Positions 35,183 to 45,600 of a stretch of 57,861 nucleotides of DNA are shown here, piece after piece; position 1 is the stretch's first letter; each line of letters starts with the position of its first letter. The stretch comes from Acidobacteriaceae bacterium (GTDB lineage Bacteria; Acidobacteriota; Terriglobia; Terriglobales; Acidobacteriaceae), in contig JASHQE010000058.1 in NCBI GenBank assembly GCA_030037705.1, forward strand, positions 1 through 57,861, written 5' to 3'. The position numbers were made by a program, and so were the translations under genes. The notes beneath the pieces were generated by a model. It saw nothing but the letters and a program-made list of their open reading frames with translations. It was not told the DNA's origin and made no database searches.

Positions 35183-38100
35183 TCAAAACGATAGTTTGCC
35201 GGATAGTTGCACAATTCTTTGCGTGCTGGCGGTACTTGTGATGACGCCGAACCCAGTCACATTGGTGGTCGTTCCCGGATTCCCCAACACCGGATGGTTG
35301 AAGGCATTAAAGGCTTCTGCTTTGAGGCTGAAGCTCAGTTGGTCGTGGATGGGAAACGAACGCTGCAAGGCCGTATCGAAGTCCCAGTAGAACGGACCCT
35401 GGAACGGATACCGGCTCATGGTTCCATAAGTGCCCAGCAGCGGGGTGGTGAAAGCGCAAGGATTAAACCACTGCGCCGCGGTCTTCGTTGATCCCGTGGG
35501 CGCCGTACATAACGGATTGGCCGCGACCGACCCGCTCTCAAACGGATTAGAAACCTGATCGGCCCGTTCGTAGGTCGAGGAGTTACCCGTCAGCGCCTGA
35601 TCGCCGCTGACTGTGATCTGGTATGCCTGGCCCGACCGCGCCGTTACGATACCGTTCCACTGCCAATTACCGATTACATAATCTGCGATCCGGTTTCCGG
35701 TGGAGAACTGCCGGCCCGGCCCGAAGGGAAGATCATAGACAAAGTTTCCGGTAAACATCTGTGGAATGCTGAATCCTGCCGGTCCGCGGCTGGATTTTGG
35801 GTTATACGGATCCTGGGGTACGCCGCCCTCCACGCCGAAGAAGCCATCGTCGCCTTCCACCAGCGTCTTGCTCCAGGTATAGGAGACAAGGTACGAAAGC
35901 CCATGGCTGTACGAGTGTTGCAGTGAAGCCTGAAGGGCGTTGTAGGTGCCGTTGCCGCCGGCATGATCCCAGGACTTTTGCGGGACCGCATAGGGGAAGG
36001 GCTGTCCGCTCACGCCAGCCGCCATGCGCGCATTGAACGAGGCGTAGCCGCAAGGATTGCCGCACGGGGTGCCGGTGTTGTAATAACCACCGATGTCCAG
36101 CCGGTGCGAAGCTGAGCCTACATAGTTCAGGCTGAGGATGGTGTTGGCGAGGACCTGCTGCTCGATGCCCAGGTTGTACTGCTCGGAGTATGGATTCTTC
36201 CACAGCGGATCGACCATGTAGTTCACGTTCGACGACCCCCATGGCGTCGCGGCCGGCAGGTTGCCTGGATTAGCTGCGAAGGGGTTCTGTGCGGAGACGT
36301 AGATGCCGCCGGCCTGCGGAGTATTGGTATTGTTGATCTGCAAGGTTCCCGTATCCGGCCAGGAGCCCTGGTAGTTCTGCGGCATCTGGATCAATGCCGA
36401 CCAGTTATCCCAGAAGACCCCGAACCCGCCGCGCACGGATGTGTTGTTATTGACGCGATAGGCCCATCCAAAGCGTGGACCGAAGTTCATCTTGCTGCCG
36501 TGCAGGATTCTCGCGTCTTTGGCCACGACGACGTCGGCCGGCAGGGTTGCGCTGGGCAGGCAGGGCGCATGGCCGCGCACGCTGCACAGCGGCGGCAGTT
36601 GCTGCACGATGTAGAGGCCGGTGTTAAAGTCGGGATCGCCGGTCTCGATGCTTCCCTGCAGACCCACAGAAGCCTGAGTTCCATACGCGGGAATCACGCT
36701 GCGGTCATAGCGAAGTCCGTAGTTGACCGTCAGCTTGGGATTCATCTTCCAGCTATCTTGGATGTAGATGCTGCCGATGCCCCCGGGGCGCTCCGTGATC
36801 AGCACGTTGCGCTTGGCCTCGCTGTTGGGATAGTCGAGCAGGAAATCCAGCAGGCCAAAGCCAGACTGCCCGCTGATGTTCGTCACCGAAGCAGGCGAAT
36901 CGGCGTTCTTGGGGAAATTGCCTGTCGAGGCGCCGCTGAAGGTGACGGTTCCCTGGCGGACATAGGAGGTATAGTTGTCCTCGTCCCAGCCGCCGCCAGC
37001 CTGGATTTGATGGTTGCCCCAGATCTTCACCACGCTGCCCGACCACTCATGGATGCTGGCCAGGTTGCTGGAGGGGCTGTTGGTCTCGCCGCCGGAAAAT
37101 CCTCCGGTGACGGTTTGCGTCACCATGAGCGCGACGTTGCCGACGAAGTCGTCGCACATGTCGGTAGAGCAGCCATAGGTCTGCCACAGGCTATGGTTGT
37201 TGAACTGCGTAATCGAGGCATACTTCACATGCGATCTGGCGTATTGCACCTGCATGGATGTCGTCGGGCTGAAGACATGGTTCCAGCTTACGCCGTACTC
37301 CTGTGCCGGAATCTGCGTAATGCTGAAGAGCGTAGGCAGCGTGCTCGGCGTGGTGATCTTTTCCTGCCATCCCGAGTAGCGCGCGAAGATAAAATCTTTG
37401 TTGCCGAGGTGCTCGTCGATTCTGCCCATGTAATTATCCGTGGGCTGTGTCGTGGGCGCGGTGATCAGAAAGTTGTCCACGGTATAGGGATACCCTGAAA
37501 TTTGGGACGGCCCATTGCTTCCAAAGATCGCTTTGATGAAGGCCAAAGCATTCGGATTGAATTCCGAAGTTGGCACCTGATTGCCGGGATAGAAGGGCCG
37601 GTATGGGCCCGATCCATAAAGGCCGCCCGATGAGGCAAAGTTGCCGCCCACCGTCGGGTCCCACAGTTGGCAGTTGCCGTTATCGGCCTGCGTGTCGGTG
37701 GCGTTGCAGGTTCCGTTTTTAGTTACGCCAGTTGAACCGCTGCTGAAGTCGGCATAAGGCAGATTGGTCGAACCGCCAAAGGTCGATTCACCCAACTGCG
37801 CTGCCGTGGGAATCAGGATCGGATTGCCATTTGCCTTGGTATAGTGCGTGCCTTCGTAGCCAAGCTCGAAAAAGGTCTTGTCCTTGCCATGATAGAGGTG
37901 GGGAATATCAATCGGGCCGCCTATCTGCCCACCAAAGGTATCCAGGTGGTAGGAGGGCGGTGCGGTGAAGAATGGTTTCGCGTCAAAACTGCTGGTGCGC
38001 ACGAACTCCCAGCCGCTTCCGTGGAACGAGTTGGTTCCTGATTTGGTGGCGACATTGATTACGCCGCCGATCACGCCGCCATACTGTGCATCGCTGTGCG

Positions 38101-38824
38101 AGTTGATCTTGAATTCCTGGATGGTGTCTACGATGGGCGGCACGGCATAGGTGTTGTACCAGCTGTTGTTATTATTCATGCCGTCGGTTACGTACATGTT
38201 CGAGCGGTTGTAAGCTCCATTGACCGACGGAAACGAGTAGGTGGAGGTTTGCACCGTTGCCGTGTTGCCGGCGGTCGAATTCTGCCCGGTGCTGATGGGC
38301 GTGACACCCGGAGTCAAATCGAGTAGCTGGGTAAAGTTACGTCCATCGAGCGGCAAATCATTCACCGGCTGCGTGCCGATTACGGAGCCGAGCTGCGCCG
38401 TGGAGCTTTCCACCTCCGTATTGATCGCCGCCACGGTTACCGACTGTTGAACGCTGCCGACCTTGAGCACCGCGTTCAGCGTGACCACCTGCGCCACGCC
38501 TACGTCGAAGGCCGCGATGGTCTCGGTCTGAAAACCGACAGCCGTGAAAGTAAGCGTGTAATGCGCCGGCGGCACCTCGGTAAAAAAGTAATCGCCGGTG
38601 CTGTTGGATACGGTATCGCGCTCGACGTTCGTGGCTACATTGGTCAGCGTGACCTTGGCTCCGGCTACTACGGCCCCGTTAGGGTCCGTCACCACGCCGT
38701 TCACACCTGCGGAGGAACTTTGCGCCAGGGCGGACTTGCCTGGGCAGATCAGCATGATTGCAAGCGTGAACAAAATTGCCGCTCGAACTGCGCGCACGAA
38801 GGTATGACAACTTGTCTTGTGCAT
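35183..38824 (-). CDS. TonB-dependent receptor 3 (Oar-like)
   Basis: The product is 1213 aa: signal peptide (about 1-35, AILFTLAIMLICPGKSALAQ), carboxypeptidase-like domain (GVNGVVTDPNGAVVAGAKV), plug-like segment (LPLDGRNFTQLLDLTPGV) and a large barrel ending in VQLSGKLSF. The Ser/Asn/Gly-rich loops are typical of Acidobacteriota receptors. It is expected to import a carbohydrate or other bulky nutrient. A LacI regulator lies downstream, and its promoter (39054-39081) carries a 24-bp palindrome just after the -10, so the locus is probably a self-contained sugar-responsive unit. The leader is about 220 nt and contains a CCGGCAT/ATGCCGG hairpin (38900-38939). Confidence 0.92.
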   Translation of the reverse strand: MHKTSCHTFVRAVRAAILFTLAIMLICPGKSALAQSSSAGVNGVVTDPNGAVVAGAKVTLTNVATNVERDTVSNSTGDYFFTEVPPAHYTLTFTAVGFQTETIAAFDVGVAQVVTLNAVLKVGSVQQSVTVAAINTEVESSTAQLGSVIGTQPVNDLPLDGRNFTQLLDLTPGVTPISTGQNSTAGNTATVQTSTYSFPSVNGAYNRSNMYVTDGMNNNNSWYNTYAVPPIVDTIQEFKINSHSDAQYGGVIGGVINVATKSGTNSFHGSGWEFVRTSSFDAKPFFTAPPSYHLDTFGGQIGGPIDIPHLYHGKDKTFFELGYEGTHYTKANGNPILIPTAAQLGESTFGGSTNLPYADFSSGSTGVTKNGTCNATDTQADNGNCQLWDPTVGGNFASSGGLYGSGPYRPFYPGNQVPTSEFNPNALAFIKAIFGSNGPSQISGYPYTVDNFLITAPTTQPTDNYMGRIDEHLGNKDFIFARYSGWQEKITTPSTLPTLFSITQIPAQEYGVSWNHVFSPTTSMQVQYARSHVKYASITQFNNHSLWQTYGCSTDMCDDFVGNVALMVTQTVTGGFSGGETNSPSSNLASIHEWSGSVVKIWGNHQIQAGGGWDEDNYTSYVRQGTVTFSGASTGNFPKNADSPASVTNISGQSGFGLLDFLLDYPNSEAKRNVLITERPGGIGSIYIQDSWKMNPKLTVNYGLRYDRSVIPAYGTQASVGLQGSIETGDPDFNTGLYIVQQLPPLCSVRGHAPCLPSATLPADVVVAKDARILHGSKMNFGPRFGWAYRVNNNTSVRGGFGVFWDNWSALIQMPQNYQGSWPDTGTLQINNTNTPQAGGIYVSAQNPFAANPGNLPAATPWGSSNVNYMVDPLWKNPYSEQYNLGIEQQVLANTILSLNYVGSASHRLDIGGYYNTGTPCGNPCGYASFNARMAAGVSGQPFPYAVPQKSWDHAGGNGTYNALQASLQHSYSHGLSYLVSYTWSKTLVEGDDGFFGVEGGVPQDPYNPKSSRGPAGFSIPQMFTGNFVYDLPFGPGRQFSTGNRIADYVIGNWQWNGIVTARSGQAYQITVSGDQALTGNSSTYERADQVSNPFESGSVAANPLCTAPTGSTKTAAQWFNPCAFTTPLLGTYGTMSRYPFQGPFYWDFDTALQRSFPIHDQLSFSLKAEAFNAFNHPVLGNPGTTTNVTGFGVITSTASTQRIVQLSGKLSF

Positions 38825-39015
38825 AAACCCGGCCTCCCATCTCTTTCCGTCTTCAGCCGACGGGCTCCGCCGCGGCCAACCTTCAGGTTCTGTAATGCTC
38901 CGGCATCGGCTCTTTACCGCCTGTCGGGGTGAATGCCGGCGCGAAAGCCGTTCGCGACCTATCCTGCGCCACGCTAGGTCTCCCGAGGAGCAGGACTTTC
39001 CGCGAAAACGAATTC

Positions 39016-39081
39016 GATAACGAAAACGATTACGTTATCCTTGAGGTTAGGAAATTACAGGCTCATCGAAACGGTTGTCAA
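39016..39081 (-). promoter_or_regulatory. Promoter and LacI-type operator of TonB receptor 3
   Basis: Reading on the minus strand, TTGACA (39081-39076) and TGTAAT (39059-39054) are separated by 16 nt, a near-consensus promoter. Starting about 8 nt past the predicted start site is a palindrome whose 7-bp outer arms GATAACG (39016-39022) and CGTTATC (39033-39039) flank a 10-bp centre. The half-sites AACG/CGTT fit LacI-family operators. Binding there would block transcription directly. Confidence 0.7.
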
Positions 39082-39112
39082 GGTTTTTGAGCGATCCATA
39101 GGTAAAATGTCT

Positions 39113-39391
39113 TAGGCCGTATCGGCATATAGCCCGATAACCTAGAGCAGTTCCCGAATGAATGTTGACTTTTTAAAAGCCGTGTAGGGTGGCGTATTTT
39201 CGGACTACACCAATTCGGGAACTGCTCATGGGCAAAATAGCAAGTTTTCTATTGAATACGTGCGGCACGAAACAAACCGCAGATGTTTCGACTCTCCGCC
39301 GCGGCGGACTGCGGCGGACTTCGCTCAACATGACATTACTTGACTCACTTTTCAGCAACTTTAAAGTTGGTCTATATGTCGATACGGCCTA
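39113..39391. mobile_element. MITE-like element (outer), with a second element nested inside
   Basis: A 279-bp non-coding unit with terminal inverted repeats: TAGGCCGTATCGGCATATAG at the left and, as reverse complement of the right end, TAGGCCGTATCGACATATAG. It contains the palindrome TCCGCCGCGGCGGA (39295-39308) and a GCTCAACATGAC block. A second copy without the nested insert lies at 57595-57781, and the right part alone at 46827-46907. There is no transposase, so it would need one in trans. The right end sits at the 3' end of the YihY-like remnant. Confidence 0.75.
39145..39227. mobile_element. Nested MITE-like element (inner), 83 bp
   Basis: Bounded by the perfect 15-bp terminal inverted repeat GAGCAGTTCCCGAAT/ATTCGGGAACTGCTC. 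It interrupts the outer element after CCTA. The outer copy at 57595 reads straight across this point (ACCTATGGGC), showing the empty site. Another copy begins directly after the CCTA end of that second outer element (57782). Confidence 0.78.
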
Positions 39392-39620
39392 GTCCACGCT
39401 CTGCTGGCCCGCACGGCCAGGCGCAGCTCCGTCACTGCGGCTTCGATCTCGCCATTGACTTCGGCGCCTACCAGAAGCATCAACCCCGTAATGTAAAACC
39501 ACGTGAGCAGAATGCAGAATAATGACTACGCCCAGAGATCCATAAGTAATTGAATAATTGTTGAAAGAGTGGAGATACAAGCGAAGGCCGCATAGAATAA
39601 AACCAACTCTCCAGCCACCG
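39391..39620 (-). pseudogene. YihY/BrkB-type membrane protein, C-terminal remnant with frameshift
   Basis: On the minus strand, about 35 codons read VGFILCGLRLYLHSFNNYSI then TYGSLGVVIIL, the conserved end of YihY/BrkB (UPF0761) proteins. The match then jumps frame to LTWFYITGLMLLVGAEVNGE and on to IEAAVTELRLAVRASRAW. The break coincides with a perfect 7-bp tandem duplication GCAGAAT GCAGAAT at 39507-39520; removing one copy restores the frame. The N-terminal part is missing, its place taken by the start of the tamA-like gene on the other strand. It is therefore a dead fragment. Confidence 0.72.
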
Positions 39621-39667
39621 CATCTTAGCCCGAAGTGACATGCGGCCCTCATCCGTCCAATGTCCTG

Positions 39668-42661
39668 ATGAAGCATCGTTCCGGAGCGAACATCGAGTGG
39701 CGTTATCTCCTGTATGGTGCGCTGTGCCTGTGGACGCTTTCGGCCATCTGCCTGCACAGTGCTGCGCAGGCCGCCGAAAGCGAAGCTCCCGGATCCATGC
39801 CGATGTCTCAGCAGATTCTCGCCTCCTATGAGGGGCAGCATGTCTCCGCGGTTGAGATTGCCGGCCGGCCGGAATTCAATTCCTCTCAATTCGCTTCGCT
39901 CTTTGCGCAGCGAGCCGGGCAGCCGTTTTCCAAAGCAAAGATCGATCAGACGGCAGCGGCGCTGAAGGCCGCGGGAAAATTCTCTGCGGTGAGGGTTGAG
40001 GCCCAGCCGGAAGCAAATGGCGTGCGCGTGCTTTTTGTACTTGAGCCAGCCGTGTACTTCGGCATCTACCTTTTTCCGGGAGCGGAGCAGTTTCCATACT
40101 CGCAGTTGATTCAAGTTGCGAATTACCCGATCCAAGCGCCTTACAGCGCGGCCGAGGTAGACCAGGATACGCAAAGCCTCCTCGCCTTCTTCCGGCAGGA
40201 GGGCTATTTCGAGGCCGGTGTGCGTCCTGAAGTGAAACTAGATTCCGCGCATGCCTTAGCCAATATTGCCTATCACGCTACCCTCGGGCGAAGGGCAAAA
40301 TTCGGATCAGTCGAACTCGAAGGTGCACCGGTAAACGACAATCCAGAGCTGCGGAAAAAGCTTACGTCCATCCTCGCGCGCCTGCGTGGAGCCGCCGTCC
40401 GTCCCGGAAAAACTTATCATCACAGCACGCTCGACAAAGCGACCCATTCTCTGCAAGCGGCGCTCGAGAAGCAAGGCTATCTGGGCGCTCAGGTCAAGCT
40501 CGCCGGAGCGGAGTACCACGCGGCCGACAACCAGGCCGACATTCATTTCACGATCAACACCGGCGAGTTGACTCGCGTCCAAATCAGCGGCGCTCATCTC
40601 TGGAGCTGGACGCGCAAATCCCTGCTGCCTGCGTATCAGGGTATTGGCGTGGATCCCGAGGTCGTGCAGGAAGGCCAGCAGGCGCTGCTGTCGTACTTCC
40701 AGGCCAAGGGTTATTTCGATGTAAAAGTGGATTCTCAATTCAAAAAAACGCCGGCCCAGAGCCTCGTGATCTATACGGTTGCGAAAGAGAAAAAACACAA
40801 AGTGACGGCGGTAACGCTGTCCGGCAATGCACATCTTCCCAGCTCCCAGCTCACGCCGGATATCGCCGTCCAAAAGAAGCATTGGTTCTCGTCGGGAAAA
40901 TTCAGCGATCAACTGATGCGATCGAGCGTGAACAATTTGAAAAACGTATATCAAACCGAAGGATATAGCGATGCGCAGGTGGTTCCTGCCGTGATGCGTA
41001 ATGCAGGAAACGTGCAGGTATCCTTTCGCGTGACAGAAGGTCCGCGCGACATTGTGAATGCACTCGCCATCGAAGGCGCTCGCACGTTTCCGCAATCGCA
41101 GTTTGCTCCGGATGGCCTGAAGGTCGTGGTTGGCCAGCCCTATTCGCAGGCGCGCGTCCAAGCCGACCGGGCCAGCATTGTGGCGCACTATCTACAGGCC
41201 GGCTATTTGAACTCGAGCTTTCGCGAGACGGCGTCTCAAGTCTCCAAGCAAGAGCCCCATCGCATCAATGTGGTCTATCACATTTACGAAGGCCCGCGGG
41301 TAAGCACGGGAGGCGTGTTGACGCTCGGGCGGGTGCACACGCAACAGCGTCTCATCAACCAGGATATTGCGTCCATCCAGCCCGGCCAGCCGCTCACAGA
41401 GACTGAACTGCTCACGGCCGGCAGCAAGCTTTACGACCATACGGGTGTCTTTGACTGGGCGGAGGTCGATCCGAAACGCGAGATCACCACGCAGAGCAAA
41501 GAAGATGTTTTGGTGAAAGTTCACGAAGCCAAGAGAAATGATTTCACCTATGGTTTCGGCTTCGAAGTAATCGATCGTGGAGGAAGCATTCCGAGCGGCA
41601 CGGTCGCGCTGCCTAATCTGCCGCCAATCGGCCTGCCTTCGAGCTTTGCCGCCAGCGAGGCCATGTTTTATGGCCCGCGCGGCACTGTGCAATACACGCG
41701 CAACAACGTGCGCGGCAAAGGCGAATCCCTCTCGCTTACGGCCTTCGCGGGCCGGCTCGACCAGCGCGGGGCGATCTATTACATCGATCCGAATTTTCGC
41801 TGGTCGCCATGGAGGGCGACAACAAGTTACTCCTTGGAACGCGACGAAGAAAACCCGATCTTCTCTTCGCAGATCAACCAGGGCAGCTTTCAAATACAAA
41901 GGCCTATCGACAAAGCGAAGAAAAATATCTTCTTCGCTCGATACAGCTTCAGTAAAACGGATCTTACCCGGATCCTGATTCCAGACCTGGTTCCCGCTCA
42001 GGATCAGCACGTCCGGCTTTCCACTCTGGCCGCGAACCTGACCCGCGACACACGCGACAACGCCTTGGACGAGCATCGCGGCGCTCTTGATTCCATCGAG
42101 ATCGATTTCAATACGAGCAAGCTCGGTTCAAGCGTGGACCTTGCCAAATTAACCGCGCAGGCGGCGTACTACAAGGAAAAATTTCATCACATCGTCTGGG
42201 CCGAAAGTCTTCGCATCGGTCTGGCGGAGCCGTTTGCCAGCAGCTTCGTGCCCTTAAGCGAGGAATTTTTCAGTGGAGGCGGCAACAGCTTGCGGGGTTT
42301 CCCGTTGGATGGAGCAGGACCGCAAAGGGCAGTTCAGGTATGCCCAAATGGCGGCACAAACTGCGGTGTATTCATCAACGTTCCCAGCGGCGGTCACGAG
42401 ATGCTGATTCTCAACTCTGAAGCGCGCATACCGCTTCCGTTCAAGAAAGGTTTGGGTGTCGTCCCTTTTTACGACGGCGGCAACGTATTTCCCAGCGTGG
42501 GCTTTCACGATTTCACGTCGCTCTATTCGAATAACATCGGACTCGGGCTCCGTTATTCCACACCCGTAGGGCCCATTCGCGTAGATCTGGGCCGCAATCT
42601 CAATCCTGTTCCCGGAATCAATGCGACGCAATATTTTGTCAGCATCGGCCAGGCCTTCTGA
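39668..42661 (+). CDS. Omp85 family outer-membrane assembly protein (TamA/BamA-like)
   Basis: The product is about 997 aa. ATG 39668 (MKHRSGANIEWRYLLYGALC, a signal peptide) is preferred; a GTG at 39635 is in frame but neither has a good ribosome site. After the signal I count seven POTRA-like units between about residues 53 and 620, each ending in a G-Y/F-F-x-x-x-V strand pattern, for example FRQEGYFEAGV, ALEKQGYLGAQV, FQAKGYFDVKV and YLQAGYLNSSF. A 16-stranded Omp85 barrel follows, with the lid-loop motif GGGNSLRGF near residue 870. It should insert or assemble outer-membrane proteins. A TamB-like gene follows 12 nt downstream, so it is probably the TamA partner. Confidence 0.88.
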   Translation: MKHRSGANIEWRYLLYGALCLWTLSAICLHSAAQAAESEAPGSMPMSQQILASYEGQHVSAVEIAGRPEFNSSQFASLFAQRAGQPFSKAKIDQTAAALKAAGKFSAVRVEAQPEANGVRVLFVLEPAVYFGIYLFPGAEQFPYSQLIQVANYPIQAPYSAAEVDQDTQSLLAFFRQEGYFEAGVRPEVKLDSAHALANIAYHATLGRRAKFGSVELEGAPVNDNPELRKKLTSILARLRGAAVRPGKTYHHSTLDKATHSLQAALEKQGYLGAQVKLAGAEYHAADNQADIHFTINTGELTRVQISGAHLWSWTRKSLLPAYQGIGVDPEVVQEGQQALLSYFQAKGYFDVKVDSQFKKTPAQSLVIYTVAKEKKHKVTAVTLSGNAHLPSSQLTPDIAVQKKHWFSSGKFSDQLMRSSVNNLKNVYQTEGYSDAQVVPAVMRNAGNVQVSFRVTEGPRDIVNALAIEGARTFPQSQFAPDGLKVVVGQPYSQARVQADRASIVAHYLQAGYLNSSFRETASQVSKQEPHRINVVYHIYEGPRVSTGGVLTLGRVHTQQRLINQDIASIQPGQPLTETELLTAGSKLYDHTGVFDWAEVDPKREITTQSKEDVLVKVHEAKRNDFTYGFGFEVIDRGGSIPSGTVALPNLPPIGLPSSFAASEAMFYGPRGTVQYTRNNVRGKGESLSLTAFAGRLDQRGAIYYIDPNFRWSPWRATTSYSLERDEENPIFSSQINQGSFQIQRPIDKAKKNIFFARYSFSKTDLTRILIPDLVPAQDQHVRLSTLAANLTRDTRDNALDEHRGALDSIEIDFNTSKLGSSVDLAKLTAQAAYYKEKFHHIVWAESLRIGLAEPFASSFVPLSEEFFSGGGNSLRGFPLDGAGPQRAVQVCPNGGTNCGVFINVPSGGHEMLILNSEARIPLPFKKGLGVVPFYDGGNVFPSVGFHDFTSLYSNNIGLGLRYSTPVGPIRVDLGRNLNPVPGINATQYFVSIGQAF

Positions 42662-42673
42662 AAGGCGGCGTCC

Positions 42674-45600
42674 ATGGACATCTTTAAACCGCGTTCTCAA
42701 TCAGCCGATCGACCCAACCCGCAACGTGGTCATCGACCTTTGCGCATCGTCGCGTGGATTGCCGGAAGCCTCGTGCTGCTGGTTCTGGTTTGCGTCCTCG
42801 GGCTCGTGGCCCTGGTGAATACAGACGGGGTTCATCGCTATCTGATCGGTTTTGCACAACGGGAAGCAAGCAAGAAGCTGGGCGTGCGCGTGCAGTTTGA
42901 AAACTTCACATTGCACCTTTCCACGCTCGCCGTAGATCTTTATGGGATCACCGTCGACGGCGCGGCGCCGCATCAGAACCCTCCGCTTCTGCAGGCCGAT
43001 CACATTGCCGTAAGTGTGCGCATTGTCTCGATTGTTGGAGGGAAGTGGTATCTTGGCGATCTTCAGATCGATCATCCGGTGGCATGGGTTCTGGTCGATA
43101 AGAACGGCATTTCGAATCTTCCCAAATTGCAGAGCGGCAGTTCGTCGCGCGCTAGCACGACCAGCATCTTCGATCTCGGCATACGCCATGTTTTACTCGA
43201 TCGTGGTGAAATCTACTTCAATCATCAGCCGCGCACATTTGCGGCGGATTTGCATCATCTCAATTTCCAAGCATCCTTCAATCGCCTTCTCACGATGTAC
43301 AGCGGCCACCTGGCTTATGCGCATGCGTATCTCCAGTACGGCTCATTCCATCCGCTTACGCATGATCTTGACGTCGATTTCGACGCGACGCCTTCCACCT
43401 TTCATCTAAAGCAGGCGAAGCTCACGAGCGGGCCGTCTCAAGTTGCTCTCACGGCCACGGTCCACAACTACAACGATCCAAGCGTTCAGGCTTGTTATGA
43501 CGCGACAATCGCCGGAAGCCAAGCCGGCTGGCTTCTTCACAATCCCTCCATTCCCACGGGGCTGGTGCGCGTCACGGGTTCCGTTCAATATCAGCAGACG
43601 CACGGCCGGTCCCTGTTGCAGTCGCTCACCGTCAACGGAGATTTGGCGAGCCGCGCGATCCAAGTAAAGACCGCAGCGGCGCAGACACGTGTTGCGAACC
43701 TCGCAGCCCAGTACGCGCTGGCGAACGGTGACATTACATTGGGCACCCTGCGTGCGGACCTTCTCGGCGGCAAGATGACGGCGCAGGGAACGATGAAAGA
43801 CGTGGAGGGCGATACACATTCGAGCATCGTCGCGGTTCTCCATGGAGTCTCAGTTGCGCAGGTTAGACAGGCTCTGTCGCGTTCCGCACCCCTGCCCGGC
43901 ATTGCACTTACGGGAAGCTTGAATGCGACGGCGAAAGCCGCATGGGGCAAGGCCTTCAAAAATATAGTGGCCCATACGGATGCGGCCATTGATGCGCAGG
44001 TAACGCGCAGCAACGAGGCGCGCTTGCAATCCAAGAGTGCTCCAATGCCGGACGTGATTCCGGTGCAAACCGTGATCCACGCGGACTACGATGGCGCACG
44101 CCGGCAATTCGCATTGGACCAGAGCTACGTTCACACACCCCAAACTAATCTGACAATAAACGGCGTTCTGGGCGAAAGGTCAAGTCTTCATCTACACCTG
44201 CAGGCGAATGATCTCCGCGAGATTGCGACGATTGCCGGTCTTTTCCGCTCGCCTGTTTCCGGTGAATCTCCGGCGCCGCTTGATCTTGCGGGTCAAGCCT
44301 CATGGCAAGGAATGGTGGAAGGTTCTACAAGCGCGCCACGCCTCACCGGCCAACTCGAAGCGTGGAATCTTCACTTCAACGGGACAGACTGGAAGGTGCT
44401 GCGCACGGGCGTCGATCTTAGCCAGGATCACGCCAGCTTGCAACACGCCGATCTTGAGCCTGCGTCGCGCGGTCGCATCGCACTCAATGCCAGCGTAGGT
44501 CTGAAACATTGGTTTTTTTCGAGCCAGAGTTCGCTGCAGGTGCAGCTGAGCGCGATGCAACTCGATCTGGGCAACCTGATTCGCGTCACTGGAAGGCGGC
44601 TGCCGGTGACCGGAACAGTGAGCGCCAATCTTGCCGTGCATGGAACGGAAAACAATCCGCAAGGCAGCGGGAATCTTGTATTGACGGGCGTCACGGCCTA
44701 CGAGCAGCCGGTTCAATCCGTGAAAGTGAATCTCTCCGGCAGCGGGGAACAGGCACACGCGACGCTCGAGCTTCAACTCTCCGCCGGCAATGTACGCGGA
44801 GATGTAACGGTTGCGCCCCGGCAAAAGACTTACAACCTGCGACTCGAGTCGGCTGGAATTCATTTAGAAAACCTGGAGGCGCTCAAAGCCCGCAACATCG
44901 ATGCATCCGGCGTCCTCACGTTCAACGTCCAGGGGCAAGGCGCCTTTGACAATCCACAGCTCAATGCGAGCCTGCAGCTTCGCAAGCCGGTGGTGGAAGG
45001 CCAGGCGTTTTCCGGCCTCAAGCTCGACGCGAATCTGGCCAATCACATAGCCAATGCTTCGCTCGTATCTTCCGCTATGGGGGCGGAGTTTCAGGCCAAA
45101 GCAAGAATCGCTCTGAGCGACGATGATCCGGTGGATGCCTCGCTCGATACCAAAGCATTCCCGTTGGAGCCGCTGCTGGCTGCGTACGCTCCTGACGAGG
45201 CGTCACAAGTGAAAGGGGAAACCGAGGTTCACGCCACGATACACGGTCCGCTCAAGAACAGGAACCTCCTGGAAGCGCATGTCACCATCCCCACCTTGAA
45301 GCTGGGATACAGCAACACCATTCAACTCGCATCTGCCGCGCCCATCAAGATTGACTACAAAGATGGAGTCGTCGCACTGCAACCGGCTTCGATACGCGGA
45401 ACCGATACCGATCTGCAATTGCAGGCCACGGCGCCGATCGCCGGAAACGGCCCCATGTCTCTGCAGGCGCATGGCAACATCGACTTGCACGTTGCCCAGC
45501 TCTTCGATCCGGATCTGCGCAGCTCAGGCCAGCTCAAGCTGAACATCGATTCGCATGGGCCTCTCGACAAAAGGAACCTTGGTCAAGGCAATCTCGGAGG

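Noticed and set aside
4798..38824. SusCD-type polysaccharide utilisation loci
   Set aside because: All three receptors are Oar-like and no SusD-like lipoprotein gene is next to any of them.
39389..40174. 261-codon minus-strand frame as an intact gene
   Set aside because: Only its last part resembles YihY/BrkB and the match changes frame at a duplication; the rest is a shadow of the tamA-like gene.
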